From NCBI RefSeq assembly GCF_033473495.1, contig NC_088935.1, positions 744,001-808,000 of the forward strand: a stretch of DNA of 64,000 nt, written 5' to 3'. A model generated the notes under the pieces. It was not told the DNA's origin, did no database searches, and was given only the letters and a program-made list of their open reading frames with translations. Shown piece by piece: positions 55,501 through 64,000 of the stretch (position 1 is the stretch's first letter; each line of letters opens with the position of its first letter). The translations under genes were made by a program, and so were the position numbers. The stretch comes from Cercospora beticola. Taxonomy: Eukaryota > Ascomycota > Dothideomycetes > Mycosphaerellales > Mycosphaerellaceae.

Positions 55501-56307
55501 GCGCCCGGCTGTTACCAATCAAATCTCCCTGCAGCTCCAAACTGGGCCTCCCACTGCTGTCTCCAGCGCCAGCACTGCCAGACCTCACCTCTGCTGCAGT
55601 CCGCAACCTCCTGTGCGTGAACGTCTGCACGCGAGCGGCGTACCTGCCTCCCCTCCACCCCATTGCCTGCGAGTGTGGACCCGACCGACTGCGAGCCTCG
55701 TCGACCACCGCCCACCGCCTCCGAGACGCGACGACCCGACGCAATCTGCGAACGCCTCCGCCTGCCGACGCTCGCCGCGCGAAAGGAGCGGAGAGTGCAC
55801 CGTCTCCATTGCGCTCCATTCATTGTCCGCGCCCACGACTGCTCGACGTGCGAGACAGCTGTCCGCCTTGACGCTTGCTGTCATTGACGAGGTAAGTGCC
55901 CTCGCCGCCGTCCTACACCACCATCACCACGAGACGAAACGAGACGAAGCACCGCACAACCGGCCCTCGGCATTCGCGAGACAGAGTCTGCAAGCTGGCC
56001 GGCGACCTGTTCGACACACCATCGCGTCGTGAATTGAGCTTGTGCAGAGGCTAGCCACGGATCGGCAGCAGCTGCGTTGGTCACGTTGCGACGGCAAACA
56101 ACATCTTCGTGCTACCATCATACCATACGTCGGAAACAGGCTTTCCAAGGCATTGACTAACGCGTTTCGGCCAGTTCTCGACGTATATCCCTACTGCACT
56201 AGCACCTACCCGCACGCACTCGCGCGACCTCGATCGCGCCCCATCGCATTCATTCCCCTTCCTCGACACATACATCGCGCCACGGCCGTGCGCGCACAAC
56301 CGCCATC
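52569..56307. other. long intergenic region and G-alpha leader
   Basis: About 3.7 kb. The left part (52569-54500) is non-coding 3' UTR and spacer. The right part (54600-56307) is GC- and C-rich with overlapping open frames in several phases on both strands. It most likely carries the G-alpha promoter and a long 5' UTR containing at least one candidate leader intron (55892-56047). Confidence 0.5.
55892..56047 (+). other. candidate 5' UTR intron of the G-alpha gene
   Basis: A perfect GTAAGT donor at 55892 and a GTGCAG acceptor at 56045-56047, 260 bases before the G-alpha ATG. Long introns in leaders are common for fungal signalling genes. Inference from motifs only. Confidence 0.35.
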
Positions 56308-57423
56308 ATGGGGTGTGGACAGAGTTCAGAGTCCAAGGAGGGTAAGCAACGAAATGAGGAGATCGAGAACCAATTGAAGCGGGACAAGATGAACCTGCGG
56401 AATGAGATCAAGATGCTGCTCCTCGGCGCTGGTGAATCAGGAAAATCGACAATTCTCAAGCAGATGAAGCTCATACACGAGGGAGGCTACTCAAGAGACG
56501 AGCGAGAAAGCTTCCGGGAAATCATCTTCTCAAACACAGTGCAAAGTATGCGCGTGATCTTGGAGGCCATGGAGAGCTTAGAACTGCCATTGGACGATCA
56601 ACGAGCCGAATACCACGTGCAGACCATTTTCATGCAACCCGCACAAATCGAAGGCGACGTGCTACCTCCCGAAGTCGGTCAAGCAATCAAGACTCTGTGG
56701 GCTGATGCCGGCGTGCAATCAGCGTTCCAGAGGAGTAGGGAGTACCAGCTGAACGACTCGGCCAAGTACTACTTCGACTCCATTGACACAATCGCGTCAC
56801 CGACGTACATTCCTTCCGACCAGGACGTGCTGCGGTCGCGTGTCAAGACAACGGGTATCACAGAAACGACATTCATCATCGGCGACCTCACATATCGCAT
56901 GTTCGACGTTGGTGGCCAAAGATCGGAACGGAAAAAGTGGATACACTGCTTCGAGAACGTGACGACAATCCTCTTCCTGGTGGCAATATCAGAATACGAC
57001 CAACTTTTGTTCGAAGACGAGACCGTGAACCGAATGCAAGAAGCTTTGACACTCTTCGACTCGATTTGCAACAGCCGATGGTTCACCAAGACCAGCATAA
57101 TTCTATTCCTCAACAAGATCGACCGCTTCAAGGAGAAGCTACCCGTGTCACCCATGAAGAACTACTTCCCGGATTACGAGGGAGGTCAGGATTATGGCGC
57201 CGCATGTGACTACATCTTGAACCGTTTTGTCTCGTGAGTATCTCCGGCGCATTCGGCTTTTCTCTGGCAAAACTGACCTTGCTCTAGGCTCAATCAACAT
57301 CCTACCAAGCAGATCTACACACACTTCACGTGCGCGACAGACACCATGCAGATACGATTCGTCATGGCTGCTGTGAACGACATTATCATCCAAGAAAATC
57401 TGCGCATGTGCGGGCTGATATAA
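56308..57423 (+). CDS. heterotrimeric G-protein alpha subunit, group I (G-alpha-i type)
   Basis: Two exons (56308-57233, 57288-57423) give 353 residues, the classical length. The 54-bp intron (GTGAGT/CTAG) interrupts a serine codon before [23 protein letters not shown] at the start is the N-myristoylation (Gly2) and palmitoylation (Cys3) signal. GTPase motifs: P-loop GAGESGKST (40-48), switch I arginine in RSRVKTTGI, switch [18 protein letters not shown] and TCAT. The C-terminal CGLI carries the cysteine four residues from the end that pertussis toxin modifies in the group. The protein relays signals from seven-transmembrane receptors to cAMP and MAPK pathways; in filamentous fungi group I subunits control growth, conidiation and virulence. 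The window's receptor-like gene at 14.8 kb belongs to a different receptor family and no pairing is implied. Confidence 0.96.
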
Positions 57424-58962
57424 TCGGCCTTTTTTCGATGCATGAATGCGAGACCTTGGAACCCCGGGAGCGGCGAAGAGATGATGATCGTCGCCACTTT
57501 TACTGGGGATGTGTGCGCTACGGACATTGTGGTTCGCAACAGTACGCATGGCATGCCACGCAGAAATGGGAGAGTGTAGAAACATGAACAGCAACGACGC
57601 GCGGACATCGACACATTTCTGGGACGCTGTTTTTGCCGCTACTGCTGGCCATTACAAAGATTGCGCGACATATATCAAACACGGGGAGGGGGGGTTTTCC
57701 ACTGGATGGGCGAAAGAAGGACTGTATTTCTTTGAAACGGCAACGAGGTGCGAGAAGGGGGGGAGAGAAGGAGTCAGTGACGGCCGCGCTGAAGACGGAG
57801 GCAGCAGACAGCGGTGGCGGTGGTCAAGTCAGGTCAGGTCAGGGCGCAAAGGGCATGATATGATCCATCTTCTCACCAATCATCATCATCGTCATTATCA
57901 ACATCAACTTATCTATCAACTTCGAAACCAATTACCTCATCTTTTTAGTGCTCGTTTACTCGTCAATGATGATGATGAAGAGATATTCAAACCTGGCTGG
58001 ACCTTGTACAAGCTGCTTTTCTCGTTCTCTGTCTCCAGTGTACTAATGCTCCATCCCAGGCTCTCGGCTCCATTCGCCTTCTGATATATTGTCCACTCCC
58101 TCAAATCCTCTCCTTCGCTTCTCCGCCAAATATCTTACTCCAATACCCGTATTCTTTTTCCAGCGATAGTGAAGAGCTAGGTAGGTTGGTAGGTATATTG
58201 CACACTTTCTGAACGAGAACCCTGTTGTCCTTGTGCTGATGGCTTGCGAGAGGAATGGGGGGTTTGTCATTGAAAATATAAGAATTGGGTGGACAATTTT
58301 CTGAATGAATGTATGTGTAGGAATGGATGGATGAATGGATGTTTGTTTTTGATATGAATGAATGAATGAGAACTTGGCTAGGAATCCAAACAAGTCAATT
58401 GGTTTTTTTTCGTAGTATCTTTTCTCTGAGCTTTTCCGTCGTCCTCGAGTGATATAACATTATCACTGAGTGAGTGAGGCGGGAAATATTATTGTTGGGT
58501 TGGATTTCCATTTTTTTTTCCCCGCAGGTGCTGGGCAATTTGGGAGAGAATAGAATACTTTTTTGGATGGAGGAGAGAAGAGGAGAGAAGAGAAGAGAGG
58601 GTTGAGCAGTTGTCTTTTTGAGAAGACAAAATTGGGATTAGGATACGGTACGATATGAATTCCATTCGTGTTTGCTGCCAATGTTTGGTAGCAGTATTGA
58701 CAGAGGCGTTAAGGCGTGCCCGCAGAGAGGGACGCGTTCGGAGTCATTGAGGTTCGTTCGTGTTCCGCGCCAACATAGGCTCTTGCGTGCCTCCTACTAG
58801 CGGGACATGTTCTCTTGGTTGACTGTTTCGAGGACTTGTTTGTAGCTTAGTAACTCGACACAGGAAGGCACTCTCAATCGTTGGCACTAATTCACGAACC
58901 AGAGAACATATCTGCGATGGTGCCGATCGTCACGTTACCTTCAAGCTTGCCGTACTTCGTAC
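57424..58962. other. intergenic region with simple-sequence tracts
   Basis: About 1.5 kb between convergent genes. It holds G- and A-rich runs, CAT-type runs near 57885-57910 and a GAAT/GGAT tract (58302-58370). Probable 3' UTRs; no gene seen. Confidence 0.55.
58302..58370. repeat. GAATG/GGATG simple repeats
   Basis: Interrupted runs of GAAT and GGAT units (GAATGGATGGATGAATGGAT, then GAATGAATGAATGAG) in non-coding DNA. Confidence 0.65.
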
Positions 58963-59847
58963 TTAGTAGCCTGGCAGCATGATCAACAACATTTGAGTGC
59001 TCCTTTTCACCGCAGTCTTGCCTACCATGACCACAGAATCCCACTCGAAGCAATAAGATTCTCCCTCCGGCAGATCGGGATCGTGGTCATTTGATGATGC
59101 CTTGAAATCCAGCAGATTCGGATGGTACATGGACTGTTTTACGATCGCGCTCTTGATGCTGAACTCTTCAATCTGCAAATCATCGCGTACGTTTTCGAGG
59201 ATCGCTTGCCACTCATTCCATCGCAGGCTATGATTGTGGAGATGTAAGGAGCGGAGGGTCTTCGAGAAAGTTCTCAGGACCTGGGACAGGTCGTAGGCGT
59301 GCATGAGGCCTCCGTGGCAGAGGTTGAGGCTGGTGAGTTGGAGGTGTTTGGAGTCCTCGAGCGCACGCATGAGGAAGTCTGTGAATGGCTCGAAGTTAAA
59401 CGCGAATGAGACCTTGCGAATCGATGTCAACTTGGAGAAGAGAGTCATTAGCAAGGTTCGAGTTTTGGTCATCTCGCGAGACCCGAATACCTGGTCGGGG
59501 GAGATGTATGGAGTGCTGTCCCAGTCGAGATTGTCTCCGAATGTCACTTCTTCGACAAAGCTCGCACGGTTGTTGTCTTCGATAATTTTGAGGGCGTCTT
59601 CGATATCAGAGAGGTCGAAGCGGCCGAAGTCAGTCGAATCATCATCCTGAATGCGAATATTGACGTGAAGGTGTTTCAGGTTCTGCTTTGCAAATTCAAT
59701 GCTCGACTTCGCGGCGGCGTCGCTAGACGCGAGGCGGAGGTTATTCAGGTCTTTCTTCTCCGTAAACGATGCAATATGCGCAACAACTTCACCAGGAAGC
59801 TGCTGCATGATGTCTTGTGTGACGTCGATTTGCTTGTGAGACGACAT
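58963..59847 (-). CDS. F-box-like protein, unknown target
   Basis: A single exon of 294 residues from the ATG at 59847 (MSSHKQIDV). The frame extends upstream with further ATGs at 59907 and 60063, but that segment is Cys/Arg-rich and less protein-like. An F-box-like helix pair is near the start (IMQQLPGEVVAHIASFTEKKDLNNLRLASSDAAAKS). The rest reads like leucine-containing repeats without a strict LRR consensus (LTSIRKVSFAFNFEPFTDFL, HLQLTSLNLCHGGL, TLRSLHLHNHSL), as in many fungal F-box proteins. Likely a Skp1-dependent adaptor; target unknown. The tail QMLLIMLPGY is hydrophobic. Confidence 0.7.
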   Translation of the reverse strand: MSSHKQIDVTQDIMQQLPGEVVAHIASFTEKKDLNNLRLASSDAAAKSSIEFAKQNLKHLHVNIRIQDDDSTDFGRFDLSDIEDALKIIEDNNRASFVEEVTFGDNLDWDSTPYISPDQVFGSREMTKTRTLLMTLFSKLTSIRKVSFAFNFEPFTDFLMRALEDSKHLQLTSLNLCHGGLMHAYDLSQVLRTFSKTLRSLHLHNHSLRWNEWQAILENVRDDLQIEEFSIKSAIVKQSMYHPNLLDFKASSNDHDPDLPEGESYCFEWDSVVMVGKTAVKRSTQMLLIMLPGY

Positions 59848-61114
59848 GTTTGCGTATGGTTTTGCTGCGACCTCGAACTCGATTGACGAGACTTTATAGT
59901 AAGTCATCTTCTGTATGTGAGGATATGCTTGATCATCGCAGTACAAGACCATTGTGCACTCATCGACAATGGAGTTTCTTTGAGCTGCATCTGAGGCCGG
60001 CCTACAACCAGCTTGCTTTGGCGGACAAAGGCACAAAGGCGCTGAGATTTTGGCGTGCAGCATGTCAAGAGGCTACTGCAACTGCTTTCTGTCGCCTTCT
60101 GTTATCGGCCTTCGTCATTCGGCGATGTAGGATGCGATGGCATGGTGTTTCGCGGCGTGAGGTGATGTTTCCGGGAAAAGCGTTCGAGCTCGTGGCAATC
60201 GAATGGGGAAGTACGACCAATGCACTGACTGCCTTCCCAAGCAACCACCCAAAACCCGCCAACACTGCAAATTAGCGTCCATCCGATTCGAGGAACACGT
60301 TACAAAAGCAGCGGACAGTGAACGTTACTGTCATTATAGTCGATAAGCAATTCATCTTACTCTCGCATCAATATTGTCTCCATGTTCCCATATCCTTCCT
60401 TTCCTCCCCCATGCTGTGGTGTGCTTTCCAGAACCGCAAGAGCAATAGAGCAACAGATATTCCCGCACGTCTAACCGTACCATACCAACTCATTACAACT
60501 CGACGAGCAAATTCCGAGTGCAAGCTGGCCAAGAACTAGTTGATAAGCAGAGAGTGAGAAGGTGTAAGATATGGTTTCCCTAATGAAGAGTAAATTCTTC
60601 AAGTTCGGCCGTAAAAGAGCATCAATTGTAGTTTGTAGCTCCTGATGATCATGTGTAAAATAAAAAGAAGAAACAGATGCTCAAGTTGAACCCCATCCAA
60701 TGAATCATAAAATCTTTCATCTTCCCTCTCTCCCAGCTCTTCCGAAGTGAAGATACTGGTAGGGTACTATGCACAAACATGAAAAGTTGTTATCCCGCCA
60801 GAAAAGGCTCTCTCACACGCCATCGTGCGCACAGCGGACAACAGCGTGAGAAACGAAGCCCCTGCGTAACAGCTCTGGGTGAAGAAATGTTTCCGAAAAG
60901 CTTTGCAGCTTCTTGTGTTCCATCTCTCCAGAATTTGTGAATCCTCTTTTTCTCCAAAATGTGTCCCATTTCCTCCAATTTCTTTCTTTCTTTCCCATGA
61001 CGGTAATCCAATCAATCAGGTCGTGCACATGCATTGCGAACCAAGAAACCTGCCGTCTCAAATCCAAAAAAGTGTATCCCAGCAACCAACACCAGTTTCC
61101 CACCGATTCCTACT
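59848..61114. other. intergenic region, F-box promoter to Q/N-rich protein 3' end
   Basis: About 1.3 kb. The upper part is the F-box promoter or a possible longer N-terminus of that gene. From 60300 on it is AT-richer, probably the 3' UTR of the minus-strand neighbour. No other gene seen. Confidence 0.5.
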
Positions 61115-62773
61115 TTAGACAAAGTGGCTCTTGCGCTTCTCAGCGGCATTGAGCACACCAAACATCATTTTCTTGCGGTCACCAGCATCGACAGGAGTTG
61201 CTGGGGTAGGCGGCTGCTTGAAAGCTCCAAAGTCTTCGCCCTCACTGCTAGATGCTGAGCTCAGACCAAAGTAGCCATCCGCGGAGCCTTGGCTGCCACG
61301 CTTCTGCTGCATCTCGGAGCCGATGGGCGACATCTTCCTGCTACCACGCACCTCGGCACGGTCGAAGTTGAAGTCAGACTCGCTGACTGGGCTGCCACCC
61401 GAAGAGCGAGACACAGCACGACGGTCATTGCCGGCCTTCATAAGACTGTCAAGTGCACGGCGACGTTGACGAGTGGCAAAGTTCTTGCTGCCTTCGTGCT
61501 TGCTTGTTGGTGCAGCTGCCAGTTCTTCGATTGCCGGAGGGCCGCGTGGTTGACGGATTGGATGCTCGCCAGCACGAGCCGCACCTGGACCGAAAGTGCC
61601 AGTCATTGGAGTAGGTGGGAATGCACTACGTTGAGAGCCGAAGGTCGCAGCGCTGGAAGTCTTTGGGCCATCTGCCACACCACCCAAAGCATCAATAGCG
61701 AGAGAAGATGCCTTCTTATGACCACGGCGGAAGGCGGTCGCAGATGGCGGTGGCAGAGGCTCAACGTGCTCGAGAGTCGAAGGTGGAGATGGCGCCTTCT
61801 TTGGTGGAGTGAAAGAGCGGCCATTGGCTGGCGAAGAGCGCTCTGTTACTGGTGGGGTGACGTTCAAGGTCTGCGCCGGAGAGTCGTAGCGTGCTTGCGG
61901 GAAGTTCTGAGCCTGAGCCTGCTGGACAGGAGACACTATTTGCTGTGCCTGCTGCTGAACGGACTGGTCGACGACATACGAGTAACCTTGAAGAGCTGGG
62001 TTGTACACAAGGTAAACACCAGGTTGACCAGGTACCTCGATTGGAGACTGGAGCTGCTGTTGCTGCTGGAGTTGCTGCTGCTGAAGCTGTTGCTGGAGAT
62101 AGAGAGCCTGCTGATGTTGCACCGACATCTGTGGCTGATGGAAAGAGCCGCGGCCATTCAAGTTCACGCCTTGAGTGGCGGCGGTGATGTTTGCGAGCTG
62201 TTGTTGCAACTGCTGCTGGCGCTGGGCCAAGAACAGGCTGTGCATCTGCATTTGCTGAAGGACGGTGGGGTCAACATCTTCCTGTTCGTACATTGATGGC
62301 GGAGCCAAGACTTGCTCGGGCAGAGAGTACATCTGGCGACCCGCGTTCTTGGAATACTGGGCGGACATGTCGAAGCTAGCTCGCGAGGCAGTGTGTGGAA
62401 CCTGCTGCTGGCTATAGCCAGGGTAGTTCTGGTCTGCCCATTGAGAAGCGTTGATGCCAGAGACGGAGTGATGTGTCTGGTGGTAAGGAGCGGAAGCCGG
62501 GACCGATGGAGTCTTGGGCTGGGTGCGGAGACCTGCAAGCAGGTGCGAACGGCTGGTGCGTGGAGTTGGGTTGTCGGTCGAGTTCTCGCTAATGGGAGCA
62601 ACACGGGGCGGGAGAGCCACGCTCAACCGCTTGGTGTTCTGACGCTGGCCTCGTGCGCCGCTGAAGCCAGAACCGGGAAGACCAAGACCATTTGAAGGGA
62701 AGGCGTTGTTGGAGTTATTGTTGTTGTTGTTGTAAGAAGTCATTTGAGCAATGCCGCCAGTGCCAATGCTCAT
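61115..62773 (-). CDS. conserved Q/N-rich low-complexity protein, unknown function
   Basis: A single exon of 552 residues. The start at 62773 (MSIGTGGIAQM) has a clean context; a second ATG follows at residue 11. The N-terminus has an Asn run (YNNNNNNSNN) then Ser/Pro-rich disorder. Residues ~175-290 are very Gln-rich (QQQLQQQL, LQQQLQQQQLQQQQQLQ) with the interspersed ordered-looking segment GVYLVYNPALQGYSYVVD. The most conserved-looking block is at ~400-450: RGPPAIEELAAAPTSKHEG then SKNFATRQRRRALDSLMKAG. The C-terminus is GVLNAAEKRKSHFV. No enzymatic or RNA-binding domain is visible. The composition resembles prion-like or granule-associated fungal regulators, but the family is not one I can name. 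Several R-x-x-S motifs suggest kinase control. Confidence 0.75.
   Translation of the reverse strand: MSIGTGGIAQMTSYNNNNNNSNNAFPSNGLGLPGSGFSGARGQRQNTKRLSVALPPRVAPISENSTDNPTPRTSRSHLLAGLRTQPKTPSVPASAPYHQTHHSVSGINASQWADQNYPGYSQQQVPHTASRASFDMSAQYSKNAGRQMYSLPEQVLAPPSMYEQEDVDPTVLQQMQMHSLFLAQRQQQLQQQLANITAATQGVNLNGRGSFHQPQMSVQHQQALYLQQQLQQQQLQQQQQLQSPIEVPGQPGVYLVYNPALQGYSYVVDQSVQQQAQQIVSPVQQAQAQNFPQARYDSPAQTLNVTPPVTERSSPANGRSFTPPKKAPSPPSTLEHVEPLPPPSATAFRRGHKKASSLAIDALGGVADGPKTSSAATFGSQRSAFPPTPMTGTFGPGAARAGEHPIRQPRGPPAIEELAAAPTSKHEGSKNFATRQRRRALDSLMKAGNDRRAVSRSSGGSPVSESDFNFDRAEVRGSRKMSPIGSEMQQKRGSQGSADGYFGLSSASSSEGEDFGAFKQPPTPATPVDAGDRKKMMFGVLNAAEKRKSHFV
62046..62100. repeat. CAG/CTG-rich polyglutamine tract inside coding sequence
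   Basis: Interrupted CTG (plus strand) triplets encode runs of Gln in the minus-strand protein. Likely variable between strains. Confidence 0.7.
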
Positions 62774-64000
62774 TCTCGATCAGATATGTATGCGTTCCTG
62801 TAGTAGTGCGTAGAAATCGGAAGTCGTGAAAGCGTGCTGGTGTTGGGCGCTGCTGTGGGGAGACGATACAGCTGACCGGAACAGAATCGCTCTTGTGTGA
62901 GAGGACTGATTAGACAGATGGTGCTGGACGTGTGGTCGAACACGCCAGAATTAGGCCGCCGGTCGGTGTCAAAGGGCTCGGCGTAGCTGTAAGGTGTAAA
63001 ATTATAAGATTACAAAGAAATAGCCTTGTCTTGTCTGAGTGCCAGAGCCAGCTGCCGCAACAATGCAGTCTTTGTCGTAGAGTGCCGCCGAAAGATGAAG
63101 AGCAGAGACGCGCTTTGTTGCCGAGTGAGTCCTGACGTGTGGGAGGCGTCGGGCGAGAGGGCGAGAGTGTTGTGTGTGTGTGCGTGGTGCGGTGAGAGTC
63201 AGCGCGTACCCGAGTCAGATGTCGTTGCGGGTGGTGTTGGCGACAGCAGCAGCAGACGAGATCGTCGCAAGGTCGATGGCAGGCTGCGGGCGTGCACGCG
63301 CTATATGATGATGATGCGTGCGAGGGCGTGGGCGTGCGCAGGCAATCGTCGGCAAGTTGGAGATTAGGGGGCTCCCGGCGGTGACGAGTGCGACGAGGGC
63401 GTGGTGTGTCGCTCTGTAGGCTGCGGTCGGGCGGGCGAAGGGGCAGAAATGCGCAGGCAGGCAGGCAGGCAAGAATGGTGAGTGCGGCGAAAGATGCAAC
63501 TGGCAGACTAACGGACGGCGGTCGCAAGGGAAGGAATGATGGTGGTCGAGGCGTGTGGTGTGGTGGTGGATGTGAGAGAAGCACTCGCAGCGCGCCTGCT
63601 GCGAAGATCAGGAGGAAGCACAGGCTGGCGCGGCGAAAAAGACAAAAAGCGGCCGCCCGTGATTGGACTGGTGCGGGAAGGAGCGAGCGACCGGGGTCAA
63701 GCCCACGAGCGCGCCCAGCCACTCGCTTCCATCCCGTCCCTCGTCGCGCGTGCTGCTGCTCTCCGACGCCCGCATGCTGCTGCCGCCATCAACCACATTC
63801 TACTCTGCGCTGTCTCGATAGACAGCCATCGCACAACACAGCAGCAGTCAGTCCGGCTCCCTCTCGTGAAATTGCGGGTGCGGCCACCCCACGAAAGCTG
63901 CCCATGCCTGTCCGGATGGTGCGCCCACCGTGAGAAACCGCTCATGTCGGTTGGTTTCATAGTGTGGCATGGGTCTGGCGTATTCGATCGGCAGCTCATC
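62774..64000. other. promoter/leader of the Q/N-rich gene up to the window edge
   Basis: About 1.2 kb. On the minus strand it is strongly pyrimidine-rich and reads open in several frames (for example 62910-63722), which reflects composition. I see no protein family. It contains a GCAG tetranucleotide repeat at 63453-63471. Confidence 0.5.
63453..63471. repeat. GCAG tetranucleotide microsatellite
   Basis: Four perfect GCAG units plus three bases, in non-coding DNA upstream of the Q/N-rich gene. Confidence 0.75.

Noticed and set aside
54800..55871. Two long overlapping frames (209 and 243 codons) before the G-alpha gene
   Set aside because: Low-complexity Ala/Arg/Ser/Pro composition in different phases, explained by C-rich DNA. 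More likely a leader.
62910..63722. 270-codon minus-strand frame upstream of the Q/N-rich gene
   Set aside because: Pro/Leu/Arg/Thr-rich translation of a pyrimidine-rich promoter; no family.
63388..63933. 181-codon plus-strand frame at the right edge
   Set aside because: Antisense to the pyrimidine-rich leader; Arg/Gly/Ala-rich with no domain.

Overview
This is about 64 kb of nuclear DNA from a filamentous ascomycete. Genes are compact, introns are short (40-187 bp, GT-AG with CTGAC/CTAAC-like branch sites), and the protein set is typical of Pezizomycotina: a fungal ADAM protease, a Pth11-type rhodopsin-fold receptor, Ypd1, the Mis13 kinetochore subunit and a GPR1/FUN34/YaaH transporter. The moderately GC-rich sequence and gene style suggest a dothideomycete, possibly Mycosphaerellales-like. 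That placement is inference and was not tested by any search. I see no transposon, rRNA, tRNA, CRISPR array or RIP-like AT-rich block.

Layout. 1-25 kb: the 3' end of an AAA ATPase gene; a membrane-anchored ADAM metalloprotease; acetyl-CoA synthetase (minus); a large MABP1/WDR62-like WD40 protein; a rhodopsin-domain receptor; the SSU-processome protein Utp7 (minus), divergent from mitochondrial aspartate aminotransferase; the phosphorelay protein Ypd1; a GT34 mannosyltransferase (minus). 25-37 kb: the mitochondrial cpGTPase Gep3, divergent from the mannosyltransferase; a secreted GH28 pectin hydrolase (minus); an acetate-transporter-family membrane protein; an F-box protein (minus); a five-exon ~997-residue 2OG-Fe(II) oxygenase. 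38-48 kb: a Ser/Pro-rich unknown protein (minus); an RPA/MEIOB-like OB-fold protein (minus); exosome subunit Rrp46 (minus), divergent from kinetochore subunit Dsn1/Mis13. 50-64 kb: a paxillin-like LIM protein; a G-alpha subunit; a second F-box-like protein (minus); a Q/N-rich conserved unknown protein (minus). The right edge is a GC-rich leader or promoter region.

The genes do not form one pathway or an obvious metabolite cluster. They are mostly housekeeping and signalling genes (acetate use, aspartate/malate shuttle, ribosome and RNA processing, chromosome segregation, osmo-signalling, G-protein signalling, cell-wall glycosylation) with a few secreted or surface functions. Three head-to-head pairs share short promoters: Utp7/AAT, mannosyltransferase/Gep3 and Rrp46/Dsn1. 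Gene-poor gaps of 1.5-3.7 kb separate many loci.

The points most worth a second look are the large 2OG oxygenase, which needs a GC-AG intron to stay in frame; the OB-fold protein; the acidic insertion inside Gep3; the variant GH28 motifs; and a set of stop-free, multiple-of-three introns whose retention would keep the reading frame. Exon joins below were worked out by eye from splice motifs, reading frame and family knowledge.
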